Assembly (NCBI RefSeq): GCF_000002865.3
Contig: NW_001865041.1
Coordinates: 1,034,008 to 1,098,007, forward strand
DNA length: 64,000 bases
DNA from: Monosiga brevicollis MX1
Lineage: Eukaryota; Opisthokonta; Choanoflagellata; Craspedida; Salpingoecidae
Direction of reading: 5' to 3'
Positions 46,301 through 59,193 of the stretch are shown here, piece after piece (the stretch's first letter is position 1; each line of letters begins with the position of its first letter). The notes under the pieces are model-generated. The model was not told the origin of the DNA and did not search any database. It was given only the letters and a program-made list of their open reading frames with translations. Position numbers and translations under genes: made by a program.

Positions 46301-47789
46301 CGTGCTTCCGGCCCTGGCCGGTCGCCCGCTGTTGAAGCTGTGCGGTGCCACCGTGGTGGGTAATTGGCATCTCTTCGCACCTCCTTATCTCGCCTGCACT
46401 TGACTCGACTGCCTTTTGCTGCGACGCGCCTTCTTCGCCACCCTCACCTGGAAACTGTTTGTCGTTGTTGATCGTGTTTTGGGTGGTTTGCGATTTTGCT
46501 TTGTGTTTGTGTCTCTGCTTCATTCCGACCATGGACTGAACTGTTTGAATGCGCGTTTGCAGGTGCACGAGTATTTTACCTTGGGAGTATCGTTGCTCGT
46601 ACTATACGGCGCGGGATTTTTGGGCAAATTGTGTGTGACTCAAGCGCGACAAGAACGACTTCGAGTGATATTGACAAAGTTTGCGCGAGCAGTTTTGCTG
46701 GCTCTCAAGGTACGTGTGCACCTTGACCCATGTCCTGACTCAGATAGTCGTGCCTCAGCTCAGCATTTTCTGCCTGACCAATGCTATTTTGCAGTTGGCA
46801 ATCTTTAGCACGTTGACCTTTGGTATCCTACCGATCATCATGGGTGTTTCACTGGAGCTGGCTATATTTGTTCCAATCTCTCTTGTCGATCATACCACAC
46901 CAATGATTTCGCTGTGGCAGAGCTGGGCGCTCGGTGTCATGGCGCTCAACTGTATTTTGCGCCTTCTTACCGATGGTGGGTTGGTCGGGACATCCCTGTT
47001 GAGGAGAAGCTTGCGCTTGGCATGATAGCAGGGCATGGTCACTCACCAATCTCGTCGATGACTGTACACAGGTCCAGCCCTCCGCATCAAAATTGAGATC
47101 GATCGTCAATGGCAGGCTGGCCTTGCTGGTTTCAGTCTGACGGCTGCCTGTGCAGGTGCGGTGCTGCTGCTGTGGTTTTACGCACTATCTGAGCTACCTC
47201 GCTTTTAACATCACCTTTGCTGTCGCCCGTCATTGCTCGTGCCTTCACTGCATCATCGACTTTTGTCCGCGGATGTAGTGGTACTGCCTTTGATCGGCTC
47301 GCTGCTATTCTTTTTGTTGAGCCCAATTCCGATTGTGTTTGGCATCTTGCCCGCGCTGTTGCCTCTGAATGATCGTCAAGTACGACCGAACCAGCTGCCC
47401 GCCTTTCAGAACTCAACTCCATGGGAGAGGCGGATTATTTCATTACTTTTGTACCTTCTCTACTAACTGCACCTGCTTGATGTTTGTGTGTGCAGATCTG
47501 GTATGGGTTTTACTATCTTTACCCCACGATGGTGTGTGCAGCTGTTGCGGCCCTGGTGGCACAGGCTGTGCAAAGAAAGCTGGCTGGGGTAGGTGGTGCT
47601 TCTCCCATTCTTTTCCATCCCTCCGTCCTTCCCGGCCTCTCTCTGAGTCGCTGACTCGCCGACTCGCTGACTCTCTCACGGTGACATTGCTCGGACTTGC
47701 AGGTCAGTAAGATTGTCCGAGACGATCAGTACCTAATTGGTACACGTTTACTTAACGCTCCGACCGGATCGACAGACGGGGCCAACTGA
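43380..47789 (+). CDS. MARCHF6: MARCH6/TEB4/Doa10 ER membrane E3 ubiquitin ligase
   Basis: The first exon encodes MASASDD, and the next begins [20 protein letters not shown] with [20 protein letters not shown], then [20 protein letters not shown]: a C4HC3 RING-CH finger at the extreme N-terminus followed by [14 protein letters not shown], as in TEB4. An acidic linker (about 44750-45000: [16 protein letters not shown], Asp/Ala-rich) precedes many membrane helices. The TEB4 domain is clear: [20 protein letters not shown] (human: ICGWWLDICSLEMFDATLK), [34 protein letters not shown]. Further exons give IPIMVFG-like helices and [13 protein letters not shown] (human: QDWALGVLHAKII), and the end [20 protein letters not shown] (human: HIKNDKYLVGQRLVNYE). 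It drives ERAD and sterol-enzyme degradation. Some middle exon limits are not resolved. Confidence 0.95.
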
Positions 47790-48250
47790 AACTGGAGCGT
47801 GTGTTGCCTTGGTATCAACCTGTGTGATGTGCGTGGAATCTGGCTGAGCTCTCCAGCCGTGAACCATGACTGTGTTCCAGCTCAAGGAAGCTGATGTCAA
47901 AAATGGATGTCGGGAACGCAACTCTGTGCAATTCCTTCTCATCTCTTTCTCTTTTAAAGTGCGCAATGAGAGACGATATAGTGGACGAGTCGATTTTGCC
48001 TCGGCACAAGGGCATGCTACAAAGCAAAAGGGGTCAAGTGAACTTTTTCTATTACATCTCACACTCAAAAAAATCAAGGCACCAGTTGGGCCTCATTGCT
48101 TACACGCCCGCTATGCAAGCATGGCCACCAGCTGTGCCCGTGTGTCAGCTGCTGCAGCGCGAAAGGCGGCAAGTCGGGCCTCCCCGGCTTGCACGATTGC
48201 ATGAAGCTAAACATGAGACACACATTTTGCGGAGGCATGAGGCCAGCTTC
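47790..48250. other. Convergent spacer, MARCH6 / BIR protein
   Basis: About 460 bp between stop codons, with A+T-rich parts; nothing recognised. Confidence 0.45.
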
Positions 48251-49688
48251 TCAGAAGAGCAAACGCTTGGTTGATAACAAGCGCGGGTGCAACTCTACCT
48301 TTTCGGCCTTTTTGGCGTCGAAGAATTCAGCCATGGTCATGTCTTGAACGTCGGGAGCGTCCAACTGCATCACGGAGAGCGGGGTGGCTTTAGCCTATTT
48401 GCAAGTCAGGCCCGCCGTATCAGTTCGTTGCGTTTTATTGTGCTTCGAAAAGGTTGAAGATTGGTATTCTGTGCACGGCGAATTCGGGTTGAAATACCTT
48501 TTTTGCTGTCGGCTGCGAACCGGCCCTGGCACTCTTGGTAGAATCCTGCACATCCTCTGATTGTACCGCAGGCTCGGATTGTGTGGAGGGTGTGTCCCGC
48601 TTGGCACGGGCGATGGTCTTGGCAGAACGTTGCACCGTATCGACTTCGTTTGCAGGTGACTTGGTGGGGGTAGCTCGGGTGTCTTCCTCTGCCTTTTGAG
48701 CAAGTTTATTGGAGCCTTCCTCCATGTCGTTCAGCTTGTTGGAAAACTCTGTGGCGTCGTCATCAGCCGAGGCCGAGGCCTCGGCCTCGGAAGGCTCGGG
48801 GGTGGTCTCACGAGCAGCCTCGGCATCGCGAGCTGCACGGACAGACTTGATAAAGGTGCATCGTGAAGAGTGGGAGAAATGCTCTTCACTATTGTACGTG
48901 CGTGGTTGGTCAAGGTTGGAGGGAAGTGAATGAGCAAAGGGCATGGGTGTACAGCAAGCCGATGTCTCGGGCTGGCGCTGAGAAGCCTTACATGGGATCG
49001 TCGGTTTTATCCCAGCCCCCGAGGGACTTTTGGCAGTGGAAGCAGGTCAGAGTGTCCAGGGCAGACTCGATGGGTGTATGGTAGAAACCGGCAGCAACAA
49101 ACTGTGTTTAGGATGTTGTTTATTGTGCATGTTGTCCGGAGAACAGCATGAGTCAAGCGCGGAGCTGGCCTGGGTGCGACCTGGCAGCGACCTGCGAGTA
49201 AGCTGACCTGCTCGACTGTGGCATCGAGGATGCCTTCTTTCCAGCATTTGAAGGTGGCACGACGACTCTCAGCCAGGTCTAGGTTGAGGAAGGGGCAAGC
49301 AGGCGCGTGTTTGCGATGCTCTTTGCTGGGGTCGTCTTTGGGGTCCCAATCGGCCAGCTCCTTGTCGCACATGAAGCAGACAGTCGCATCCGGACTGTTG
49401 ACATTGCCAGTGTGATAAAACCCCGTCTTGGCCAACTGGCGACAGGTTCGTTCCGACCGTCCAGCAGATAGCAAGGGTAAGCACGGCGGGGTTTTACACA
49501 GATTCAGAGTGCAGGCGGGACTTGGAGTTGCCGGGATGAAAATTTAGCCGGGCACGGGCTGCACTTACGTTTTTGGGGTTGCATTTGCGGCGACGGCTAA
49601 GCGGCCATAGGTCACCAAAGCTGCTGACCCGATTCTCATACAGGTGCATGCTGGTTCCCAGCTCTGTTGTCTCCAAGAACTCGTCCAT
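48251..49688 (-). CDS. Two-BIR survivin/Bir1-like chromosomal passenger protein
   Basis: Two type-II BIR zinc domains are encoded in split exons. BIR1: YENRVSSFGDLWPLSRRRKC | LAKTGFYHTGNVNSPD ATVCFMCDKELADWDPKDDP SKEHRKHAPACPFL, with the C-x2-C-x16-H-x6-C type ligands. BIR2: SRRATFKCWKEG | GFYHTPIESALDTLTCFHC QKSLGGWDKTDDP | EEHFSHSSRCTFIKSV. After this comes a Ser/Glu-rich linker (about 48430-48840: acidic repeats, Lys/Arg patches). The last exon has DMTMAEFFDAKKAEKVE, which resembles survivin ELTLGEFLKLDRERAKN, the start of the long helix that binds borealin and INCENP. No RING or UBC domain was seen, which argues against anti-apoptotic IAPs. The family role is guiding Aurora B to centromeres and midbody. 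The ATG at 49688 is the first in frame; the exact last exon is tentative. Confidence 0.82.
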
Positions 49689-50245
49689 GTTGTCGGGCAA
49701 GAAAAGCGCAGAGCGCTGCTGTCGCAAACTCGTCCACAGGAGCAGAAAAAGGGGAAGGATTGGTATCGATCAAGAAAAGCCGGACAAAGAGTAAAATGGA
49801 AGCTGGGATGATTTCAAACTTTTGGCGGGAAATAAATTTTCTATCACCTCATCCTTGTTTTTCTAGCTTGAATGATATCACTCCCTGAGCACAAAACCAA
49901 GAATGTCAGACTTTTATTGTCATACTTAATTTTCGAAACACACACACACACACACACACACATACGCACGATGACGCCTGATGTGCGTTCTCAGGGGGGG
50001 GGGGGAGGGGGGTCTCAGCATGAGCTGTGGCAGTCCAAGTCGAGACAAGCAGGGGGAAGAACGACGAACCAGTGGGCCAGAGGGTGTGTGAACTCGCAAA
50101 TACCAGGTGAGCGCGGCAATGGTGCCCACCGATGTTGCCTGCCAGCTCCCAGAGACCAGAGAGGTAGGTCGTCAAGACACAGTCCTACACACGTATATCA
50201 AGGCTGTCATCGTCATCAGGAAATCACATGACCAGAGGTGTGTGA

Positions 50246-50304
<59 letters not shown>

Positions 50305-50870
50305 CCCCTTGCCCGCCCATCCATTTCTCTTTCGTGTGTGTCCGTGTCTTTGTGTGTGTGCCTGTGAATGTGCGTCTGGATGTTACCGCTGTTTGTGGCA
50401 GCGCGGTACAAAGGGTCATTCCTCCCCCTCCCAACGCCTGCGGTCACGCCCTGACGAGCGCAAATTACGGCCGCCTTTGAGCGTTCTATGCCTCAAGCTG
50501 AGCCATTCCTTGTTGTCTCTGTTGCTCTTGCTTCCCGCACACATTCCAAGCTGTTGTTGTTGGTTCTGCTGCTGACGCTGCTTGACACCCAACCTGTCCG
50601 AGCGAGGTGACTCGACATCGGTTTTGAGGCTTGCCGGTCCACGTCCGATCGAGCTTCCGCCTCCACACAATACTCTTTGTGGCGGAATGGCTACGACCAT
50701 GAGCCCAACCTCAGTCTAGCTCTACCGTTTGCTTCTCACCCCTCCCTCCGCCTGACTGCCACCTCCTGACCAACACCGAGGTGTCACTTGGCGACGCTTC
50801 TACAGCTTGAGAAAGCGAGAACAAGCGCGCCAAAGACCTTTGCTGCCCTCGTGTCAGCTGACTTTGAGCC
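49689..50870. other. Divergent spacer rich in microsatellites
   Basis: 1.2 kb between head-to-head genes. It holds a CA run (about 49938-49962), a G-rich block (49995-50012), a GT run (50250-50302) and CT-rich stretches before the TMEM184-type start. A TGTCAGAC half-element is at 49904-49911. No gene recognised. Confidence 0.5.
50250..50302. repeat. (GT)26 microsatellite
   Basis: Perfect GT run in the spacer upstream of the TMEM184-type gene, followed by more degenerate GT-rich sequence to about 50390. Confidence 0.96.
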
Positions 50871-52913
50871 ATGTCGTGGTTTGACAACGAACCCAGCCCA
50901 TACGGCCCCACGACGGCCACCGTCTTCACCCAGGGCAATGACCGCACCTTCACGCTCATGACCATTGCGGGCGCCGCCTGCTTTGCCACCTGTGTCACGA
51001 GCTTTCGCCACTTGCGACAATACCTCACTCAACTCTCCCACAACACGCCCCGCACTCTCGCCATCATCCTTGTCTGCGTCCCGCCTCTTTTCGCGATATC
51101 CTCCTTTTTGGGCCTCCTCTCGCCGCGTGGCAAGTACGTACCCTCTCGTCCAACCAGCCGACTCGCCATGCTGCGTGGTGCGGCCGAGGGACACCATGCC
51201 CATCAACCTTTCCCTCCTCACCCAGGCAACCCCCCTTCCTGCCCTGCTCTTGCTTTTACTTATTTCCCTCTCCCCCCCACCCCCAGCGGCATGTTCCACT
51301 TGATTCGAACAGCAGCAACCGTCATGGCCGTCTTTGCTTACTTCAAGCTCATTTTCTGGCACCTGGGCGGTGTCACCATCGCCTCAATTCGTGTGGCTGA
51401 GGAACATGGCCATGAATATGAGGATCATTGGCTCACGAAGCTTCCCCCGCTTCTTCCCTTGCGGCTTTGCATCCCAAAAATTCGCATGGACGTGAGCATG
51501 ATTCGCCGCTGCCGCGCCATGGTCTGGCAGTTCTTCACCATGGCGCCGCTCACCGCTTTTGCCCAGCTGTGGATCATCTTGGAAAAGGGTACCAATCAGA
51601 GTGCGTAGTAATCCCCTCTCACACACTCTGCCCCTCTCACACACTCTGCGCCCTTGGACGATTTTCATGCACGTGTGAGCCATTCGTTCGAGCTGAACTC
51701 ACCCGTGGTTGGCTCGTGCATCGTAGATGCCCCGATGGAACAAGCCACGCTTGCCATGCAGGCGCTGCAAACGATCAGCATGATTGTGGCCGTGTACGGC
51801 CTGTTTACCATCTTCTTTGCCACAAAATCACTTCTCACAGCCGACGGCTATCAACCGTTGCTCAAGATGCTGGTGGTTCATGTTGTGTTTTTGATCAACA
51901 CCTTGCAAAGCACCCTGATTCCGCTCCTTTTGGCCTTGAGCAGCCCGCCTTCAGTGAATGCGCAGCAATCCTCGCACGATGTCTGGCACCCGTCTTACCA
52001 AACCCAGGCTTGGAAGGATTTTGTTGTCTCCTGTGAGATGGTCATCCTGAGTCTTCTCATCTACAAAGCCTTTCCCGTTTCCGATCTGCTCGAGTACGAG
52101 CAAATGCTGCCGGGTGACCGTCCCGGCATCGGCATGTTTGAGGATGATTACATCTCGCACCGCATTGACAACGCTGCAAGTCTCCTCCGCCGCGCTGCCA
52201 CCATGGAGGACTACGCTGCACGCAGCTCCTACGCCCCCGAAGTGGAGCAACAGTCACCGCCATCCCTGGCCCGTGGGGATAGCTTTGCCCGCCTTCGCAC
52301 TCACAGCGTCAAGGCCATCACTGACTTGGGCATGCTGCGTCTTTTGCCCCCAAGCAGCGACGGCAGTCTCCACTCTTCGGGTCTTGAGGATCACCTCAAC
52401 CCCAACTCTGCTCTCTTTCACAACCGGTCCAAACCACTAGGTCGCAACAGCGATCCCAACATCAGCAGTGACACCTCGCGCCGCTCCTCCATGTCCTCAG
52501 CTTCGCGGCCCGCAATGTCTTGGCATGGCCAGCGTCGCGCTTCGCCCATACACCGCACGGAAACCGAGTTTACCAACCTGGAGGAGGCTGACGAGGAGCA
52601 CATCGACCTGAGCGAAAGTCAGGACACCGATAACTTTGAGACCCGGGTGACGTCTGGCAGCACTGCTCGCCGCGCGTCCTCAGGGCACTCCACTGTGCCA
52701 CCGATTGTCGTCACTCCAGCCGACGTTGATGGCATAGACATGGACTTGCTGGATGGCCACCCACAACAAAGACCCTCTGTGACGTCGGCCTGGATGCTAA
52801 ACGACGGTGGCAGTGAAGAGCAGGCTGCTTCCGTTTTTGACAGCTCACGATCGAGCAACGCTGTGAGCACACGTCAATCAGCTCGAAATAGTTACAGCGA
52901 GACGATAGCCTGA
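50871..52913 (+). CDS. TMEM184 / organic solute transporter alpha (OSTalpha) family membrane protein
   Basis: Three exons (50871 to about 51133, about 51289-51601, about 51727-52913) join in frame. Seven hydrophobic helices of the Solute_trans_a (DUF300) family are visible: TFTLMTIAGAACFATCVTSF, then FRHLRQYLTQ (family: xKHLxxYxxP), RTLAIILVCVPPLFAISSFLG (family: RILxMVPIYAIxSWLSL), a conserved-region equivalent IRTAATVMAVFAYFKLIFWHLGG, WQFFTMAPLTAFAQLWIILE, LQTISMIVAVYGLFTIFFATK, LLKMLVVHVVFLINTLQSTLI and WKDFVVSCEMVILSLLIYKAF (family: xxxFxICxEMxxxAxxHxxAFP). A ~280-residue Ser-rich cytoplasmic tail follows with no recognised domain. OSTalpha partners OSTbeta in steroid and bile-acid export; TMEM184 function is less clear. 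Subfamily is not decided. Confidence 0.85.
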
Positions 52914-53869
52914 TCAGTGGTGCTGGGCCACTTCACCGTGCCTCTTGGGCTGACTGAGCGGTACTCTTCCAGCTGATTGCATTCCCTTACTTCGTCTGAG
53001 GGACCTATTTCGGCTTTGTGAGCCGCATATTGATTGAGTGGCTCCTCTCTTGTGGACGAGCTGGTTCATCTATGGTTGATCTGGTCACCTGTTGTTCACT
53101 CTTGTATCCCGTGTTGCTCCATCGTGCCATCATGCACGCCTCGCTGCGCGAGGTAATGATATGTTTTTTGACGCCGCCTTATCTCGCCCATTCAATCCAG
53201 ACGGCTAACATGGTGATTCAATTTTTCCTTGGTCTATCCCGTTGCCCATCGGTAATGCCACCCCCTTCCTTCCTTCCTCGGCCTCCTCTGTGTGCTGCCT
53301 CGAGCCAGCTCCTTCAATTTGGCGGAGGCGTATCAACTTGCTCTGGCCAGACAAACCTTGGTTCGGCACGTGCCCTCATCTGAACAGCCGAAAACAAGAA
53401 CCAAAAAAAACCCCCCATTCAACCATGACTGCCTGTCGACCTGCACCTCAGCAGTCGCAAGTCATCCCCGCTTCTATCCAGTTTGCCGAGCTGCCAATAA
53501 ACTACTCGTGCCTTTCGTTCTCCCACCCTCCTTGTCTCTGGCAATGTTTGTTAGGTCATGTTCATCATCGTCTGCTGTGGCAAAGATACTTGTTGTAGAG
53601 ATCGGTACAGTTATTGCAGTGTCTTCGGTTCGTTTACTCTACTACATCTTGATACTCTCACGACAAAGTTGTAGTTGACGCTGGAGTAGATGCTTCCGAT
53701 CTGCTCCTCCAAAACAACTGCAGACCACCACTGGGTCACTCACTCATACGCGTGCATTTCCCGATCAGAGGGCAGACCCTGATTCGAACTTGATTCGAAT
53801 CGACTTTGCTTCTTCCAACACGATCATACTCCCGTGGTCGCCTGTCGTTCTTCCCATTCTGCAGTTGCC
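52914..53869. other. Spacer between TMEM184-type and AOAH genes
   Basis: About 950 bp. Open frames of 70-130 codons occur, but I see no family resemblance and no paired splice sites. It holds the upstream 3' UTR and the AOAH promoter. Confidence 0.45.
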
Positions 53870-56332
53870 ATGGCTCCCCGACTCCTCCTCACAGGTGTGG
53901 CCCTCTTGGCGCTCTGCGCTTCGGGCACCCAAGCCTTCTTCTGGTCTTTTGATGGAACCTCTACCAAGACCAACCTGCAAGGCGGTGTCAATGGCGGCAC
54001 CGGCTGCGCCGTCTGCACCCTCGGCGTTGGTATCGTTGAGCAACTGACTGAGATCCACAACGAATCAGCCATCGAGGCCGTTGAGCGTCTCTGCCAGATG
54101 CTGCCTTCCAACGAGACGGCCAAGTGCCAGGAGCTCGTCAAGGTCTTGGGCCCCACCGTCATTGACCTGATTGAGCAGAAGTACACCGCCGATGTCGTCT
54201 GCAAAGCCATTGGCGTCTGCACGGGCGACTGCCGCCTATTCCCCGCCCCCGCTGAGGGCATGGCCCAGTCCGTGGCTCGTGCTCGTGCGTCGCTTCCCTT
54301 TGGTCGCTTGGCCGCAGTTCAAGATTTGCCCGCCATCTGCGATCTTCCCCTTTTGAAGGACGTATGCGACATCATCTACAACTGGGCCAACAACCACGAG
54401 CCTCTGGATGACTTGGATCAGGATGGCTTCTCCCCCCTGCACACCCTCCGTGGCGCTGATTGGCGTGGCAAGGATTGCGACGATACCAACAAGGATGTCC
54501 GCCCCGGCCGCCGCCCCATTGACTCGGATGCCAACCTGGACAGCAATTGCAACGGCATCTTTGGCATCGACCCCACCACCAACAAGGCTTACGAAGACCT
54601 CTTCTGCGCTGATACGCCCCACTACGGCATTGCCGTTCTTGGTGACTCGGCCTCGGCTCACTTTCACCTTCAGCCTCAGGTCCGTCTCCCTGCACCTTTG
54701 CTCCCTTGCCATATTGGCCTTGAAGTGGCCTTCGCCGCCAGCCTCCGCTGCCCCAATTGGCCGATCGCGTCCTTCCTTCAACCGCCATGTAAGTCAGGCA
54801 ACTCACTTCGCGGTGCCTTATCCCGTAGTATCTGAACACGACTGCCTACTCCAACACCACGTTTGATCGCCTGCTGTTCTCGATCGAGAACGAGTTTGAC
54901 TGGCCCATGATGTCGGCCTCCACTGCCTTTGCGGGCCCCAACGATTTTGCCCCCGACATCAGTGGCCCGGATAACTCCACTTACATGTACGCCCTTACAT
55001 GCAGGCAGTGTTTTCTGGTTCGCCTTGCTTCTTTGGACCTGTTGACTCTTCTGCTTTTCGCTTGTTTGTCGTTGCAACCATTCACATCCTGCGTCGCCCC
55101 TTCCGCAGGGTCGCTCGCAACCGCAACCGTTGCATTCATCGTGACTTTCAGAACATTGCCGTCAACGGTGCTCGCGCAGGCTCCATGAACTCGACGATTG
55201 TCAAGACCTTGGCTCGTAACCAGCAGGAGGATTATCCCCTCTTTGTGGTCTATGCGCTCATCGGCAACGATGTTTGCAACGGCCACGAGGATACGCTCTC
55301 CCACATGACGACGCCGGCCGACATGTATGCCCAAGCCATGGGTGCCCTGGAGCAGCTCGAGCACACCCTGCCCAACGGCAGCCACGTCTTCTTCATGGGC
55401 TTGGCTGATGGCAGCATTCTCTACGGTGCGGCGTTGATAGTTTGCTGTGCTGGTTTGCGAGCCCTTGCTGAGGCTGCCCACATGCTTGTGCCCCCCCCTG
55501 TGTGCTTGCTTTGCCAGATACCATGGCCAACCGCACCCACCCCATCGGAGCCCTGCACAATGACGTCAAGACGAAGGACGTTTACGCTTTCCTCAACTGC
55601 CTGCAGATCTCGCCTTGCCGTGGCTGGATGAACAGCAACGGTACGTCACTTGTTGGGGTGACATCGCTTGCCGTGTAGTACTGTACATTTTGCTGGCGCG
55701 CCTGGACTTACAGCCACCCACCATGCCTGCCTGCACTGCGCGCGCCACTCCGTGCTGTTGACGACTCATGGCAGAGACGCTGCGCGCGCTGACGACTGAT
55801 GTGAGTACGGTGCATTTGAACCAACTTCAAGCCTTGTCCCCCTCGCCCGTGCTCTCACTTGATGCTCTCTCTTCTTTGCAGCATGCCAACCTCCTAAGCT
55901 CAGTGCTGGAGAACATCACGAAAACCCAAACCTTCTCCAACTTTGATCTGCACTACTTCCCCAACCCTCTGACCGAAGGTGGGTCGCGGGCACGCTTGCT
56001 TGCTGCAACTCAATCACACTTGACTGTTCTGCTCGATGCATGTGGGCCAGGCCCACGCGCTTTTTGGATCGCTAAGCTCGTTCTGACGATGGTGTGCACT
56101 CTTTTTTTTCGAATTGTGGTGTGTAGCAATCAAGGAGTTTGTGGCCGCGGGCGGCCAAGCCTGGCAACTGATTGAGCCCGTGGATGGTTTCCACCCCTCG
56201 CAGCTGGCACAGCCCTTGATCACGGATCAGCTGTGGAAGTTTCTTTCGGCCAACTTCTCTGACATCATGCAGCCCATCAATCCCCACAATGCGGACATTG
56301 ATAAGGTCTTCGGAGACCAAGGAGGCCATTAG
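53870..56332 (+). CDS. AOAH: Acyloxyacyl hydrolase (LPS-deacylating lipase)
   Basis: Signal peptide (MAPRLLLTGVALLALCASG) then a saposin-B segment with six Cys (CAVCTLGVGIVEQL ... VCKAIGVC). A calcium-type loop DLDQDGFSP and KDCDDTNKDVRPGRRPIDSD follow. The GDSL-esterase core has FCADTPHYGIAVLGDSASAH with the nucleophile Ser, FDWPMMSASTAF, NRCIHRDFQNIAVNGARAGS, FVVYALIGNDVCNG, TTPADMYAQAM, LPNGSHVFFMGLADGSILY, FLNCLQISPCRGWMNSN, and the catalytic His in WQLIEPVDGFHPSQ, ending FGDQGGH exactly as in human AOAH (575 residues). The enzyme removes secondary acyl chains from bacterial lipid A, inactivating LPS. Eight or so exons; exon 1 53870-54679, exon 2 from 54829. All active-site parts are present, so the enzyme is probably functional in a bacterivore's food vacuole or outside. 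Confidence 0.97.
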
Positions 56333-56641
56333 GAAGCGAGTCGTCATACAAGGCAGAATCGTGCTTGTAGGCTTTGGCTTTAACCGGTAGTTGCAAACGC
56401 TTCTACAATTCCGCCTGGCTGCGTATGGACTCATTCTTTGTCAGATGGAAGGAGGCCTCGTCCCCTCACCTCATACAGTCAAGGCCATTCCTGCCTCGTG
56501 CCATTTGATTGATGATATCATCATGTATCCCTCAGGGATGCGAATGAATTGATTTTTACCCCTCACTCGTCGTCAACTTGAGCCACAGTTGAGGAAGAAA
56601 GAAAACCCGAATCAGACTAATCTGAATTCCAAACAGGGTTT
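56333..56641. other. Convergent spacer, AOAH / XRCC4-like
   Basis: About 310 bp between stop codons; nothing recognised. Confidence 0.5.
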
Positions 56642-58245
56642 CTAGAGAGGGGCGTCATCGTCGTCATCTAGGGCGGCGGTAGCGTGGCGCTTGGCGCTCT
56701 TGGATGTACTCTCAGTTTCAGGCCGCTTGGCGTGCCGACGCCGACGCCGATTTGCAGCGGCAGCCAGGGTCGACGGGCCGTCAGCGTCCAGGGAAAGGGC
56801 CAGGCTGGGATTGACGTCCGTGGTGGCCATGCTCATGGCGCCGGCAGGCCCGATTTGAGACCCGGTCGTTGGTTGTGCCGGCTGGGATACCGGCATGGAG
56901 GCTGGTAAAGGCTCGTCCGGAAGACTGGGGGGTGTCGCCAGGCTGCTTGGGCCTGCCACGCCTGTCAAAGCTTCCTTGATGTCGTGCTTAATCTTGTTGA
57001 TGGCATTGACCACCTAGCCAAACGCATGTGAGACTGCGCGTTGCTGCAAGCACCAATCAGGCCGGTGTGGAGTCTGAGCAAACACACCGTTGACTTGATT
57101 TCGTCTAGCGGTCGGCGTTCAAAATTGAAATGGCATTGCTGGGTGGTCAAGTTTTGAAGTCGTTCCGTGTCTGCCTGCATTTGCTCAATCTCTCGCTCAA
57201 CGTGCGTCACTGCACGCTACCGACATGCAAACCCGAGCCGTGGGAAGTGTGAGTCAAAGGCAGAAGGCCAGGCAAGCACGAGAGCAAGAAGAGGAGAGTT
57301 GCCTCTTGCTTACCTTGAGGGTATTTTGACGGTGCAAAAGACGGTCAACTAGTTCATGCATGCCCGAGGCTACGTCCGGCACCTCCGTCAGAGGAATCGC
57401 CCCCAGCTTCAGCTGTGCAGGTTCAAGCACCAAAGCAGTCATTAAACAGCACGCACCAGGCGCAAGGAAAGATTTATAGGGCACGGGCACGAGGCATCTT
57501 GAATCTGACACCAACCTTGATGCCGGGCACGGTCAGGTATGCAATCATGTGTTCTGAGGCGCTGTCCAGCTCGTAGTGGAACTCGCTCTGCTCCCGCTCC
57601 GAGTCGACCTCACCTGCACGCATGTGCCGGAATGCCGTCAAGAACCAGATGACGACAACGGAAGGTGTCACAAAGGAGCAGACCAATCAGACCTGAGAAG
57701 CAGCGGTGAAAGGTCGCATCAAACCTATCCCCCAGCTGGCTTGTTGCCTTGAGCGCAGCAATGTCCTCGCGATTTGCTGAACGGAAAGATTGATGGTGCA
57801 TTCACGTTGCACACACATGCGGACCAGACGTGAGGCTACCCCAAGCAGGAGAGGCGAGGTCGCTGGGGAAGGATGGAGGGGCAGGTGGAGGATTACCTTG
57901 ACCCCGCCAGACCCGAGTGCCGTCAGAGAGTAGGAGCTCGAGACCGAGATCACGGCGTTCGCGGTGATCCCTTCGACGAGCTCGGCGCGCAGGGGTATCC
58001 TCCTCGGGGTGGCGCCAGAGCGCAAGCACATGAACCGTCCGCTGATCCTCAAGCTCCAAGCTAAAAATGCGCTCTTCCTGCGCCGGGGTGTGGCCAGGTT
58101 TGCTTGCGCTGTGGCCTGTAGGGCCACTTGGGGCGTTGGCGGGGCCTGCTGCACTGGAGGTGCTCGTATCCAAGTCGGGCTGCGAAAACGAGAACGTGTC
58201 GGGAATGGACGACAGCGTGGTCGCCGAACCCGAAGCCAACGCCAT
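56642..58245 (-). CDS. XRCC4-like NHEJ scaffold protein
   Basis: Several exons on the minus strand give a globular head, a coiled coil and a basic tail. Head: LGLELLLSDGTRVWRGQ (XRCC4: VITLTDGHSAWTGT), REDIAALKATSQLGD, then SEFHYELDSASEHMIAYLTV with KLKLGAIPLTEVPD, which aligns with XRCC4 YTFNFSKESCYFFFEKNL and FRLGSFNLEKVENP. Stalk: GMHELVDRLLHRQNTLK, VEREIEQMQADTERLQNLTT, RRPLDEIKST, VVNAINKIKHDIKEAL, as in the XRCC4 helix that binds ligase IV. Tail (from about 56960): low complexity, Pro/Ser-rich, with RRRRRHAKRP and a closing acidic DDDDD, resembling the nuclear-signal end of XRCC4. PAXX and XLF are alternatives in the same superfamily; the aligned head-stalk junction favours XRCC4. ATG at 58245. 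Confidence 0.65.

Positions 58246-59193
<948 letters not shown>

Noticed and set aside
48251-49688. Anti-apoptotic IAP (XIAP/cIAP) identity for the BIR protein
   Set aside because: No RING, UBA or CARD was found and the BIRs have the survivin/Bir1 pattern with a survivin-like helix.
52914-53690. Several 70-130 codon open frames after the TMEM184-type gene
   Set aside because: No family resemblance, no paired splice sites and shifting frames; treated as UTR or spacer.
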